The notes: generated from the letters alone by a model not told the origin. DNA of 64,000 bases from an uncultured Reyranella sp. (GCA_937915145.1 CALDNT010000094.1:21126-85125), one strand, 5' to 3'. Positions 21,075 to 30,672 are shown, counted from the first letter of the stretch. Numbers and translations are program-made.

Positions 21075-21884
21075 ATGGGCAAGTTGCTGCTGGTCGGTTG
21101 CGGCAAGATGGGCGGCGCCATGCTGGATGGCTGGCTGGCGCGTGGATTGGCCGTCGCCGATGTCGTCGTGGCCGAGCCGGCCGAAGCCATCCGGCCGAAC
21201 AAGCCCGGCCTGCGTGCCGTGGCGTCGTCGAGCGAGGTCGGCGAGACACCGGAAATCGTCGTGCTGGCGGTCAAGCCGCAGTCCATGGACGCCGTGCTGC
21301 CCGATCTCAAGCGCTTTGCCGACCATGGTCCCAATGGGGGATCGGTGTTCCTGTCGATCGCCGCCGGCAAGACGCTGGGCTACTTCGCGGGCCATCTCGG
21401 CAAAGGCGCCAAGGTCGTGCGTTCCATGCCCAACACGCCCGCCGCGGTGCGCCAGGGCATCACCGTTGCCACGGCCGCATCCGGCGTGTCGGCGGCCGAG
21501 AAGAAGCGCTGCCACGAACTGCTCGAGGCTGTGGGCGAGGCACTATGGGTCGACGACGAGGCACTGTTGGATCCGGTGACCGCGCTGTCGGGCAGCGGGC
21601 CGGCATATGTGTTCCTGCTGGTCGAGGCGATGGCGGCAGCCGGCACCAAGCTCGGTCTGGCGCCGGACATGGCGATGCAGCTCGCGCGCGCGACCGTTGC
21701 GGGCAGCGGTGAATTGCTCAGGCAGTCGAGCGATGCCGCCGCGCAGCTGCGCATCAACGTCACCAGCCCCGGGGGCACCACGGCGGAGGCACTGAAAGTC
21801 CTGATGGCGCCCGACGGCATTCAACCGGTATTCGACAAGGCCCTGGCGGCCGCGTCGCGCCGTTCCAGGGAACTCGCGGGATGA
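21075..21884 (+). CDS. proC: Pyrroline-5-carboxylate reductase
   Basis: 269 aa; VGCGKMGGAMLDGWL, VRSMPNTPAAVRQGITV, ALSGSGPAYVFLLVEAM. Confidence 0.95.
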   Translation: MGKLLLVGCGKMGGAMLDGWLARGLAVADVVVAEPAEAIRPNKPGLRAVASSSEVGETPEIVVLAVKPQSMDAVLPDLKRFADHGPNGGSVFLSIAAGKTLGYFAGHLGKGAKVVRSMPNTPAAVRQGITVATAASGVSAAEKKRCHELLEAVGEALWVDDEALLDPVTALSGSGPAYVFLLVEAMAAAGTKLGLAPDMAMQLARATVAGSGELLRQSSDAAAQLRINVTSPGGTTAEALKVLMAPDGIQPVFDKALAAASRRSRELAG

Positions 21885-22504
21885 AGCCGCCGAGCGAGGC
21901 GGCCCTCGACGCCTTTCTCAGCCTGGTTGCCGACAAGGGCTTTGCGGCCGTGACTCTGCGTGATGTCGCCAGCGCAGCCGGCCTTGGCCTCGCCGACCTC
22001 TATCGTCTGTATCCCGACAAGGTCGCGCTGGTCGGCGGCTTCCTGGCGCGCATCGATGGTGAGGTGCTGGGCCGCGTGCCGGCCGAGACCGACCCGGAGG
22101 AAACGGCGCGCGACCGCCTGTTCGATATCCTGATGCAGCGCTATGATGCGCTCCGCCCACACCGCCCGGCGCTTGGGGCAATCCGCCGGGCAGCGACAAG
22201 CGATCCGCTGCTGGCGCTGGCCTTGGGGCCGGCGCTGCGCCGGTCGATGGCCGCCATGCTGGAAGCCTCGGGTCTGCCGAGCGAAGGCCTGCCTGGTGCA
22301 CTGCGACAGAACGGTCTACTGGCCATCGACTATACGGTGTCGCGGGTCTTCGACCGTGACGAGACAGTCGATCTTTCCAAGACGATGGCGGCCCTGGATG
22401 GGCGTCTGAAAAGCGCCGAAAAATGGTCACAAATCGTTGATAAATATATAAAAGTTGCCGAACCGGGAACCCGGGCGGGGGGGCCGGTTTCGCCTGCTGC
22501 GTGA
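21881..22504 (+). CDS. TetR family transcriptional regulator
   Basis: N-terminal HTH: ALDAFLSLVADKGFAAVTLRDVASAAGLGLADLYRLYPDKVALV. Confidence 0.85.
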   Translation: MKPPSEAALDAFLSLVADKGFAAVTLRDVASAAGLGLADLYRLYPDKVALVGGFLARIDGEVLGRVPAETDPEETARDRLFDILMQRYDALRPHRPALGAIRRAATSDPLLALALGPALRRSMAAMLEASGLPSEGLPGALRQNGLLAIDYTVSRVFDRDETVDLSKTMAALDGRLKSAEKWSQIVDKYIKVAEPGTRAGGPVSPAA

Positions 22505-22509
22505 ATATT

Positions 22510-22584
22510 TGGTGCAGTGCACAAAATCGTCTCTTGACTTGCTGCGCCGCATGCATAAATTAGTCTCTGTTGTGCACCGCAGCA
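22510..22584 (+). promoter_or_regulatory. Putative phasin promoter flanked by inverted-repeat operator arms
   Basis: Arms 22510-22524 TGGTGCAGTGCACAA and 22570-22584 TTGTGCACCGCAGCA (13/15 complementary) flank TTGACT(22534)-N16-TAAATT(22556). Confidence 0.5.
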
Positions 22585-22635
22585 AAACGGGCACCCGAGT
22601 ATTCACCGCGTTTCCGCCCCTTCCAGGAGAATCCC

Positions 22636-23070
22636 ATGTACGCCACAGGCGCTTTCAAGAATCCGTTTGCCGACATCGACTTCACCAAGATTGCCGGCGA
22701 TTTCAAGATGCCTGCCATGAACGTCGAATCGATGGTCGAAGCAGCACGCAAGAACTTCACCACGCTGACCACCGTCAACACCTCGGCCGTCGAGTCGATG
22801 AAGGCCATCGCGCAGCGCCAGGGCGATATGGTTCGCGCCGCGATGGAAGACCTCTCCAAGCACGGCAGCGAAGTTCTCGCCGCCGCGACCGTCGAGGAGA
22901 AGGCCGCCAAGCAGATCGACTTCGTGCAGAAGAGCTACGAGGCTGCCATTGCCAATTCCAAGGAACTGGCCGACCTCTACAGCAAGGGCCATGCCGACGC
23001 CCTGAGCGCGCTCAGCCAGCGCGTCTCGGAGCTGACCGAAGAGGTCAAGGCCGCGATCGCCAAGAAGTAA
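22636..23070 (+). CDS. Phasin family protein
   Basis: MYATGAFKNPFADIDFTKIAGDFKMPAMNVESMVEAARKNFTTLTTVNTSAVESMKAIAQRQ...; RBS GGAGA upstream. Confidence 0.9.
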   Translation: MYATGAFKNPFADIDFTKIAGDFKMPAMNVESMVEAARKNFTTLTTVNTSAVESMKAIAQRQGDMVRAAMEDLSKHGSEVLAAATVEEKAAKQIDFVQKSYEAAIANSKELADLYSKGHADALSALSQRVSELTEEVKAAIAKK

Positions 23071-23156
23071 GCTTCGATCGGCCCCTGGCCGATTGACGGA
23101 AAGGGCCGCATCAGCGGCCCTTTTCTTTTGCCTCCACCCGGCTAGGGTGCCGCCTC

Positions 23157-23495
23157 ATGAACGAGATTGCGTACGAAGATTTCGAGAAGGTCGACATCCG
23201 CGTCGGCACCATCGTCGAAGCCTCTGTCCTCGAGGGCGCGCGCAAGCCGGCGATTCGGCTGCTGATCGATTTCGGTGCCGAGCTGGGCACGAAAAAGTCC
23301 TCGGCGCAGATCACGGTGCATTACGCGCCCGAGGCACTGGTCGGCCGGCAGGTCGCCGCGGTGGTGAATTTCCCGCCGCGTCAGATCGGCAAGTTCATGT
23401 CGCAGGTTCTGACGCTCGGCTTTCCGGCCGACGACGGCAGCGTCGTGCTTTTCGCACCCGACAAGAAAGTCCCGAACGGCGGCCGGCTCTTTTAG
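23157..23495 (+). CDS. CsaA-like tRNA-binding domain protein
   Basis: 112 aa; YEDFEKVDIRVGTIVEA...NFPPRQIGKFMSQVLTLGF. Confidence 0.9.
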   Translation: MNEIAYEDFEKVDIRVGTIVEASVLEGARKPAIRLLIDFGAELGTKKSSAQITVHYAPEALVGRQVAAVVNFPPRQIGKFMSQVLTLGFPADDGSVVLFAPDKKVPNGGRLF

Positions 23496-23502
23496 GCGCC
23501 GC

Positions 23503-24597
23503 CTAAAAAACCTTGTGGATCCAGCCATGCGGATCGGCCGCCTGGCCGCGCTGGATGCCGACCAGGGCTGCCTTCAGCTCCTCGGTCTTGGCGCCCGAGC
23601 CGCCGTTTCCGATCCTGAATTCGCCATCCTGGCTGCGCACCGTGCCGATCGGTGTCACGACGGCGGCCGTGCCGCAGGCGAAGGCCTCCCGCAGCCGGCC
23701 GCTGGCGGCATCGGCCTTCCATTGCTGGATCGAATAGCGCTCCTCGCGAACCGAAACGCCCTTGTCCCGGGCCAGGGTGAGGAGCGACGCACGGGTGATG
23801 CCGGGCAGGATCGTGCCGCCGAGCGGCGGGGTGGACATCGAGCCGTCGTCGAAGACGAAGAAGATGTTCATGCCGCCGAGTTCCTCGATCCAGCGCCGCT
23901 CGACGGCGTCGAGGAACACGACCTGGTCGCAGCCATGCTTGGTCGCTTCCGCCTGGGCCACCAGGCTGGCGGCATAGTTGCCGCCGCACTTGGCCGCACC
24001 CGTACCGCCTGGCGCGGCGCGCGTATAGTCCGGTGACACCCAGACCGAAACCGCCGGAGCGTCCGTCTTGAAATAGGCGCCGACCGATGAGGCGATGACG
24101 ATGAACAGGTATTCCGACGATGGCTTCACGCCGAGGAACGTCTCATTCGCGAACATGAACGGCCGGATATAGAGGCTGCCGTCGCCGTCCGGAATCCAGT
24201 CGCGGTCGATGCTGACCAGTTTGTCGACGGCCTCCAGAAACACCGGCTCCGGAAGCACCGGCATGGCCAGCCGCTCGGCGGACTGCTGGAAGCGGCGGGC
24301 ATTTTCCTCCGGCCGGAACAGGGTCGCACCGCCATTGGCGGTGCGATAGGCCTTCAGCCCCTCGAAGATTTCCTGGGCGTAGTGCAGGACGGCCGCCGCC
24401 GGATCCATCGGGATCGGTCCCCGCGGCTCGATCTTGGCATCATGCCATCCTTGGGACTCATGATAGCGAACCGTCACCATATGGTCGGTGAAAACCCGGC
24501 CGAAGCCCGGATTGCGCAGCAGGGCGGCGCGTTGTTCGGCGGTGACCGGAGCGGGATGGGGGAGCTCGGCGAACTGAAGGGACTGAGTCTGGGCCAT
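23503..24597 (-). CDS. ilvE: Branched-chain amino acid aminotransferase (long, type-II-like)
   Basis: GFGRVFTDHMVTVRYHESQGWHDAKIEPRGPI, GTGAAKCGGNYAASLVAQAEATKHGCDQVVFLDA. Confidence 0.93.
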   Translation of the reverse strand: MAQTQSLQFAELPHPAPVTAEQRAALLRNPGFGRVFTDHMVTVRYHESQGWHDAKIEPRGPIPMDPAAAVLHYAQEIFEGLKAYRTANGGATLFRPEENARRFQQSAERLAMPVLPEPVFLEAVDKLVSIDRDWIPDGDGSLYIRPFMFANETFLGVKPSSEYLFIVIASSVGAYFKTDAPAVSVWVSPDYTRAAPGGTGAAKCGGNYAASLVAQAEATKHGCDQVVFLDAVERRWIEELGGMNIFFVFDDGSMSTPPLGGTILPGITRASLLTLARDKGVSVREERYSIQQWKADAASGRLREAFACGTAAVVTPIGTVRSQDGEFRIGNGGSGAKTEELKAALVGIQRGQAADPHGWIHKVF

Positions 24598-24660
24598 TAG
24601 GTCTCTCTGAAAACTGCTCGACTGTATCACAGGCTGCGCCGGCGCAAGCCTCGAGGTGTC

Positions 24661-26016
24661 TCAAACGGGAATTCGCACGACGACGCGCAAGCCACCCAGC
24701 GGGGAGGTATCGAGGGCCACGTCGCCGCCATGGCTGCGGGCCACGTCGCGCGCAATGGTGAGGCCGAGGCCCACGCCGCCGGTGTCGGCATTGCGCGACT
24801 CGTCGAGGCGGAAGAACGCCCGGAAGACGTCCTCGCGCCGATCGGGCGGGATGCCGGGGCCGTCGTCGTCGATCGTGATCTCCACCGAGGTGCGGCCGCG
24901 CACCGCGTGGATCCGGACCCGGGTGCCGTGACGCAGCGCATTGGACACGAGATTGGTCAGGCAACGCTTGATGGCGAGCGCGCGCAGCTCGACGTTCATG
25001 TCGCCCTGGCTGCCGACCTCGACATTGGCATTGTCGCGCCGGGCACCCGCCGCCACGTCTTCGAGTATCTCCGCGAGATCGACCGGGGCGGGATCCTCGT
25101 CGCCTTCGCCGCGGGCGAACGCGAGGTAGCCCTCGATCATCCGCTCCATGTCGATCACGTCGTCGGCGAGCTCTCGGGTCTCCGGCGACTCGGGCAGCAG
25201 CGCCAGCGACAGCTTCATGCGGGTGAGCGGCGTGCGCAGATCGTGGCTCACGCCGGCCAGCATCTCGGTGCGCTGCTGGATCGAGCGGCGCAGCCGGATC
25301 CGCATCGTGTGGAACGCGGTCGCGGCATTGCGCACTTCGCGGGTGCCGCCGCTGAAGGCGAAATCGGGCACGTCGCGGCCCTTGCCGAGGGCATCGGCGG
25401 CAACGCCGAGATGCTCGATCGGCACCAGTTCGCGGCGCATGAACCAGATGGCGAGGCCGAACAGCACCAGCGCCGATCCGAGCTGGGCCAGCACATAGGC
25501 GAAGCTTGAGCCGAAGGTCAGGCGGACATGCGGCACCAGGACGTCCATGACATCACCGTCGTTGAGCTGGATCTCGATCAGCATCTGGCCGCCGCCGACG
25601 TCGTTGTTGATGTAGAACGGGCGCTTGAGGTCGGCTTCGAGCGCGCCCTGGACTTCGCGGGCGGCGATATCGAAATACTCCGGTTGCCTGAACGGCCGCA
25701 CGATACCCTTGCGGAAACTGACGAACAGCAGCAGATCCTGGGCCGAGCTGCGCAGGATCCAGGCACGATGCTCGTCGTCGGGAAAGTCGGCGCGCAGCGC
25801 GATCAGCACACGCAGGTCGCGAACCAGCAGGATCGCCAGACGATTGGTCACGTTGTCGCCGCGCTGGCTGTAGAACCACCATGCACTCAATGCCTGCAGC
25901 AGGAGCATCGGCACCACGATGATGATCAGCGCGCGGGCAAACAGCGTTTGTGGCGAATGCTGGTCGGCCCAGCGGGCGACGCGTTCGAAGAGGTCGCGGG
26001 CGGCGGCCCACCTCAT
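24661..26016 (-). CDS. Sensor histidine kinase, EnvZ-like
   Basis: HAMP plus GVSHDLRTPLTRMKLSLALL H-box, NLVSNALRHG, DDGPGIPPDRREDVFRAFFRLDESRN; ATGA overlap with the regulator. Confidence 0.92.
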   Translation of the reverse strand: MRWAAARDLFERVARWADQHSPQTLFARALIIIVVPMLLLQALSAWWFYSQRGDNVTNRLAILLVRDLRVLIALRADFPDDEHRAWILRSSAQDLLLFVSFRKGIVRPFRQPEYFDIAAREVQGALEADLKRPFYINNDVGGGQMLIEIQLNDGDVMDVLVPHVRLTFGSSFAYVLAQLGSALVLFGLAIWFMRRELVPIEHLGVAADALGKGRDVPDFAFSGGTREVRNAATAFHTMRIRLRRSIQQRTEMLAGVSHDLRTPLTRMKLSLALLPESPETRELADDVIDMERMIEGYLAFARGEGDEDPAPVDLAEILEDVAAGARRDNANVEVGSQGDMNVELRALAIKRCLTNLVSNALRHGTRVRIHAVRGRTSVEITIDDDGPGIPPDRREDVFRAFFRLDESRNADTGGVGLGLTIARDVARSHGGDVALDTSPLGGLRVVVRIPV

Positions 26017-26714
26017 GCGTCGACCAGCCGGTAGCCCTGGCCACGGACCGTGCGCAGGTAGCGCGGAAACGACGGGTCGGGCTCGATCTTGCGGCGCAGG
26101 CGTGTGACCTGAACGTCGATGGCACGTTCGTTGACGCCGCTGCCGACGCTCTTGCACAGTGTGTCGCGACTCAGCACTTCGCCCATGCGGCCGGCAAAGG
26201 CGCGCAGCAACGCGACCTCGGCATCTGTCAGCGATACCCGTTTGCCCTTGTGGGTCAGTTCGCCCAGATCGGCGTCGAACTGCATCGGACCGAAGGCGAT
26301 CAGGCGCTGCGGTTCGACCTCCGGGGCGGCGCTCGGCTGCCGCCTCCGGAGAATGCTCTGAATGCGCAGAAGCAGCTCACGCGGCTCGAACGGCTTGCCG
26401 AGGTAGTCGTCGACGCCGGCCTCGAGACCGGCGATGCGGTCCTTGGCCTCGCCCATGGCCGTTAGCATCAGGATCGGCACGTTGTCGGTGCGTCGCAGCT
26501 GGGCGGCGAAGGCGAGGCCGGTTTCGCCGGGCATCATGACGTCGAGCACGATCAGGTCGAAATCGAGTGCCTCCAGGCGCTGGCGCGCTTCGGCGGCGTG
26601 GCCGGCGGCGGTGACGCGGAAGCCGTTTTTCGAAAGGAACGACTTCAGCAGTTCACGCAGCCGTGTGTCGTCGTCGACGACCAGGATGTGCGGCTTGTCG
26701 GCCGATGCGTCCAT
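26013..26714 (-). CDS. ompR: OmpR-family response regulator
   Basis: 233 aa; HILVVDDDTRLRELL, DLIVLDVMMPGETG, winged-helix C-terminus. Confidence 0.92.
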   Translation of the reverse strand: MDASADKPHILVVDDDTRLRELLKSFLSKNGFRVTAAGHAAEARQRLEALDFDLIVLDVMMPGETGLAFAAQLRRTDNVPILMLTAMGEAKDRIAGLEAGVDDYLGKPFEPRELLLRIQSILRRRQPSAAPEVEPQRLIAFGPMQFDADLGELTHKGKRVSLTDAEVALLRAFAGRMGEVLSRDTLCKSVGSGVNERAIDVQVTRLRRKIEPDPSFPRYLRTVRGQGYRLVDA

Positions 26715-26719
26715 GCCGG

Positions 26720-27217
26720 TCAGCGCCCACCTCGAACGCGCTTGTCGACCACCGCCCGCTCCGCTGGGTCGAGCAGGCCGAGCAGGACCTTGCGGAAGCC
26801 CTCGACCGCGTCGGCGCCGGTCTCGCGATAGGCGCGGGCAAAGCGCTGGCTCTGGCGGTCGGTCAGGTCGCGCTCGAGCTTCTGGCCCCGTTCCGTAAGC
26901 TCCAGCCGCCGTTCGCGGCGGTCGCGCGTGCCGCTCTTCTGCTCGACGTAACCCTGTTCGATGAGATCTTTCAGGACGCGCGAGATCGATTGCTTCGTGA
27001 CCTTGAGGATCGACAGAAGATGGCCCACGGTCTCGCCGGGATGGCGGCCGATGAAATAGAGCGCGCGATGATGCGCCCGCCCGAGCTGGTAGCGCTTGAG
27101 ATGTTGGTCCGATTCGAACGTGAAATCCCGGTAAGCATAGAACATGAGCTCGATGCCCTGACGCAATTCCTCATCGCGCAGAAACAGCGGGTTGGCGGGG
27201 GATCTGGTTTCAACCAT
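26720..27217 (-). CDS. MarR family transcriptional regulator
   Basis: 165 aa; LGRAHHRALYFIGRHPGETVGHLLSILKVTKQSISRVLKDLIEQGYV. Confidence 0.9.
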   Translation of the reverse strand: MVETRSPANPLFLRDEELRQGIELMFYAYRDFTFESDQHLKRYQLGRAHHRALYFIGRHPGETVGHLLSILKVTKQSISRVLKDLIEQGYVEQKSGTRDRRERRLELTERGQKLERDLTDRQSQRFARAYRETGADAVEGFRKVLLGLLDPAERAVVDKRVRGGR

Positions 27218-27291
27218 GCTTTTAGCCGGCCGCGACTATAGAGCGGGCGTGTCGCCTTGACACCCAATGAGACGATGCGGCGCGCACGCCG

Positions 27292-28230
27292 TTACAGCTT
27301 TCTCTCGCCCTCGGCCTCACGTAGCGCCTGATCCTCGATCTGGATGGTCGTGTGCGTGAGGCCGAAGCCGGATTTCATGGCCTCGTTTGCGGCGACCAGC
27401 GTCGCCCGCGCCTGGGTCATGTCGGCAACGACGAGATGGCAGCTCATCGAGTCGACGCCGGACGTGATCGTCCAGACGTGCAGATCATGCACGGCCACAA
27501 CGCCGGAAATCCCCGTCAGCTTGGCCTCCAGAAGCCGCAGGTCGATCTCCGGCGGTGTGCCTTCCATCAGAATGTGGATGGCCTGTCTCAACAGCATCCA
27601 GGTGCGTGGAACGATGAGCAGCCCAATTCCGGCACCGATGATCGGATCGGCCAGCGCCCAGCCCGTGAGCATCACGACGACCGCGGCGATAATGACGCCC
27701 AGCGACCCCAGCATGTCGCCCAGCACTTCGAAATAGGCGCCTTTGACGTTGAGGCTTTCCGTGGCGCCGGCCGACAGGAGCTTCATGCAGGCCAGATTGG
27801 CCGCAAGGCCGGCCACGGCCACGGCCAGCATCGGTCCACCGAGGACCTCCGGCGGGTCGAGGAACCGCTGGTAGGCTTCGTAGAAGATGAAAACCGTCAG
27901 CAGCAGCAGAACGACGGCATTGGTCAATGCAGAGAGGACCTCCATGCGGATGTAGCCGTAGGTCTTCTCGGGGGTCGCCGGGCGTTCGGCGAAACGGATG
28001 GCGATCAGCGCCAGGACCAAGCCGCCGGCATCGGTCAGCATGTGTGCAGCGTCGGCGAGGAGCGCGAGGCTTCCGGTCACCAAGCCCCCGATCGCTTCGA
28101 CCACCATGAAGGTCGAAGTCAGCGCCAGCGCCCACAGGAGCCGCCTCTTGTGCCGCCCCGCGGCCGTCCCGGAGGGCATGGCCGTGGCGTGTGAATGTCC
28201 CGCGCCCAAGATCGATACCTCTTTCGTCAT
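27292..28230 (-). CDS. Cation diffusion facilitator family transporter (CzcD/ZitB-like)
   Basis: MTKEVSILGAGHSHATAMPSG...GSLALLADAAHMLTDAGGLVLALIAIRFA, six-TM CDF pattern. Confidence 0.93.
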   Translation of the reverse strand: MTKEVSILGAGHSHATAMPSGTAAGRHKRRLLWALALTSTFMVVEAIGGLVTGSLALLADAAHMLTDAGGLVLALIAIRFAERPATPEKTYGYIRMEVLSALTNAVVLLLLTVFIFYEAYQRFLDPPEVLGGPMLAVAVAGLAANLACMKLLSAGATESLNVKGAYFEVLGDMLGSLGVIIAAVVVMLTGWALADPIIGAGIGLLIVPRTWMLLRQAIHILMEGTPPEIDLRLLEAKLTGISGVVAVHDLHVWTITSGVDSMSCHLVVADMTQARATLVAANEAMKSGFGLTHTTIQIEDQALREAEGERKL

Positions 28231-28313
28231 TTCGTTGGTGCACCGCCGGCGACTGTACCTCGCCGGGCGGCATTTCATGACCCCGAACACATGTCGCCAG
28301 CCCGTACGCAGTA

Positions 28314-28343
28314 TTGACAAAGTCAGTAATACTGACCTAATAA
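28314..28343 (+). promoter_or_regulatory. Putative promoter with a perfect palindrome between -35 and -10
   Basis: TTGACA (28314-28319), GTCAGTA-A-TACTGAC (28322-28336), TAATAA (28338-28343). Confidence 0.55.
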
Positions 28344-28409
28344 TCACTAAAGTTGCTAATTCAAGACTCTATCAGACCTATTAGGACATATAAGAAGGGA
28401 TATATCGCA

Positions 28410-29342
28410 ATGTCTGCAACAATGGACGATCGTGACGGCTATATCTGGATCGATGGCCATTTGGCGGCGTGGCGCGACGTTCGCATGCATGTCCTCACCC
28501 ATGCCCTGCACTACGGCTCGGCGGTATTCGAGGGCGAACGCATCTACGACGGCCGTGTCTTCCGTCTCGCAGCCCACAGCGCCCGTCTCATCAGGTCCGC
28601 GCGGCTGCTTGATTACGACCTGCCATGGACGCGTGAGGAGATCGACGAGGCCACACGTGCCGTGGTGAAGGCCAACGGTCTGCAGTCGGGCTATGTCCGG
28701 CCCATCGCCTGGCGCGGTTCGGAGGTGCTGGGTGTTTCGGGTATCGGCACCACCGTGCACCTCGCGATTGCGCCGTGGGACCAGGAGGGCAAGCTCTCGA
28801 TCCAGGTGCGCGACAGCGGCATCAACGTCACGATGGCGAAGTATCGTCGGCCGTCACCGGAGACCGCGCCGGGCCATGCCAAGGCGGCAGGTCTCTACAT
28901 CATTTGCGGCATCGAAAAGGATCGTGCGCTCAAAGCCGGCTTCGACGACGCCTTGATGCTCGACTGGAAGGGGCATCTGGCTGAATCGACCGGCGCCAAC
29001 CTCTTTCTGGTGATCGACGGCACGCTGGTGACACCGACGCCGGACAATTTCCTGGACGGCATCACGCGCCGCGCGGTGATGGAACTGGCTCGCCGGCGTG
29101 GCTGGCTGATCGAGGAACGCGCCGTGATGCCCGAGGAACTGGCCAAGGCGAGCGAGGTGTTCCTGTGCGGTACGGCCGCCGAAATCGTGCCGGTGGGTTC
29201 GGTCGACGGACATCATTATCAGGCCGGCCCGGTCGCGCGCACCCTTATGGCCGACTTTCAGACGCTGGTGCGCGAGCCGGAATCCGAGGGTTTCGGCGAG
29301 TCGGCACATTTGGAGGGTCCGGTCAGGTCGTTGGCCGCTTGA
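28410..29342 (+). CDS. Branched-chain/D-amino acid aminotransferase family (class IV PLP, short type)
   Basis: YIWIDGHLAAWRDVRMHVLTHALHYGSAVFEGERIYDG, FLDGITRRAVMELARRRGW. Confidence 0.92.
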   Translation: MSATMDDRDGYIWIDGHLAAWRDVRMHVLTHALHYGSAVFEGERIYDGRVFRLAAHSARLIRSARLLDYDLPWTREEIDEATRAVVKANGLQSGYVRPIAWRGSEVLGVSGIGTTVHLAIAPWDQEGKLSIQVRDSGINVTMAKYRRPSPETAPGHAKAAGLYIICGIEKDRALKAGFDDALMLDWKGHLAESTGANLFLVIDGTLVTPTPDNFLDGITRRAVMELARRRGWLIEERAVMPEELAKASEVFLCGTAAEIVPVGSVDGHHYQAGPVARTLMADFQTLVREPESEGFGESAHLEGPVRSLAA

Positions 29343-29371
29343 CATTGAGGGCCTCGATCCCCTTTTCTCGA

Positions 29372-29479
29372 TGACGTCCGAGGGGTGTCCGGTCTTCGCG
29401 AGAGGTCCGGGCTGAGACAGCGAACGGCTGAACCCTTTGAACCTGATCCGGATCATGCCGGCGAAGGAACGGGAGTTCG
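29372..29479 (+). ncRNA. TPP riboswitch (THI element)
   Basis: GAGGGGTGTCC...CTGAGA...ACCCTTTGAACCTGATCCGGATCATGCCGGCGAAGGAACGGGAG, directly before thiamine genes. Confidence 0.95.
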
Positions 29480-29483
29480 TCGA

Positions 29484-30503
29484 GTGAAACGACTTTCAGT
29501 TACCGTCATTGGCGCCGGCGTTGCAGGTCTTTGCTGTGCGCTGGAACTTGCTGAAGGCGGCGCCAGGGTCGACCTGGTCGATCGCGGTCAGCGCCTGGGA
29601 GACGGAAGCTGCTCGTGGCAGGCGGGCGGCATGCTGGCACCGTGGTGCGAGCGCGCCACGACCGATCCGGCAGTCGCCAGCCTCGGCGCGCCTGCCATCG
29701 ACTGGTGGATGCGGCGCTTTCCCGACACTGTTCGCAACGGCAGCCTGGTCGTGGCGCAGCCGCGTGATGCGGCCGATCTCGCCCGTTTTGCTCAGCGTAC
29801 GGAGCGTTTCGAAGCGATCGGCGCGGAACGGATCGCCGAACTCGAACCGGACCTCGCCAGCCGGTATCACCGGGCGCTGTTCTTTCCCGACGAGGCGCAT
29901 CTCGATCCGCGTCGGGCGCTGGCCGCCCTTGTCGATGGTCTCGCCAGGCAAGGCGTTGCGGTCCGCTTCGGCATCGACCTCTCGCCCGACGCCGCACCCG
30001 GAGACGTCGTGGTGGATTGCCGCGGGTTTGCCGCCCGCGATGCCTTGCAGGACCTGCGTGGCGTGCGCGGCGAAATGGTAATGGTGCGCTGCCTCGACGT
30101 TGCCCTAACGCGGCCCGTTCGCATGCTTCATCCACGGATTCCGCTCTATGTCGTGCCGCGTGGCGATGGGCTTTTCATGATCGGCGCCACCATGATCGAA
30201 AGCGAGCGGCAGGGCGGCGCGAGCGTGCGCTCGACCGTCGAACTCCTGAATGCCGCCTTCGCCCTGCATCCGGCCTTCGGCGAGGCCGAGGTCGTCGAGC
30301 TGGGCGCCGATTTGCGTCCGGCTTTCGCCGCCAATCTGCCGCAGGTGCGGCGCGAGGGCCGCGTGCTCCGCGCCAACGGCCTGTTCCGTCACGGCTTCCT
30401 GCTGGCGCCAGCGCTCGCGCGCAAGGTTGCCGATGCGGTCTTCGATCCCACCGTTTCCCTGGAGATGACCGATGCGGATATTCCTGAACGACGATGCGCG
30501 TGA
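29484..30503 (+). CDS. thiO: Glycine oxidase ThiO (FAD-dependent)
   Basis: GTG start; VKRLSVTVIGAGVAGLCCALELAEGGARVDLVD, first gene after the TPP riboswitch. Confidence 0.92.
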   Translation: MKRLSVTVIGAGVAGLCCALELAEGGARVDLVDRGQRLGDGSCSWQAGGMLAPWCERATTDPAVASLGAPAIDWWMRRFPDTVRNGSLVVAQPRDAADLARFAQRTERFEAIGAERIAELEPDLASRYHRALFFPDEAHLDPRRALAALVDGLARQGVAVRFGIDLSPDAAPGDVVVDCRGFAARDALQDLRGVRGEMVMVRCLDVALTRPVRMLHPRIPLYVVPRGDGLFMIGATMIESERQGGASVRSTVELLNAAFALHPAFGEAEVVELGADLRPAFAANLPQVRREGRVLRANGLFRHGFLLAPALARKVADAVFDPTVSLEMTDADIPERRCA

Positions 30504-30669
30504 CGTCGAGCCGGGCACACTGGCGGCGGCTCTCGAGTCCCTGGGCTATGGCGGGCGCAAGATCGCGACGGCGGTCAACGGCCGGTTCGTGGCCGCGCCG
30601 GCACGGCCGGCGACGAAGCTCACCGACGGCGACCGCATCGAGGTCGTAGCCCCCATGCAGGGAGGATAG
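30472..30669 (+). CDS. thiS: Sulfur carrier protein ThiS
   Basis: 65 aa ubiquitin-like protein ending ...EVVAPMQGG. Confidence 0.93.
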   Translation: MRIFLNDDARDVEPGTLAAALESLGYGGRKIATAVNGRFVAAPARPATKLTDGDRIEVVAPMQGG

Positions 30670-30672
30670 GCG

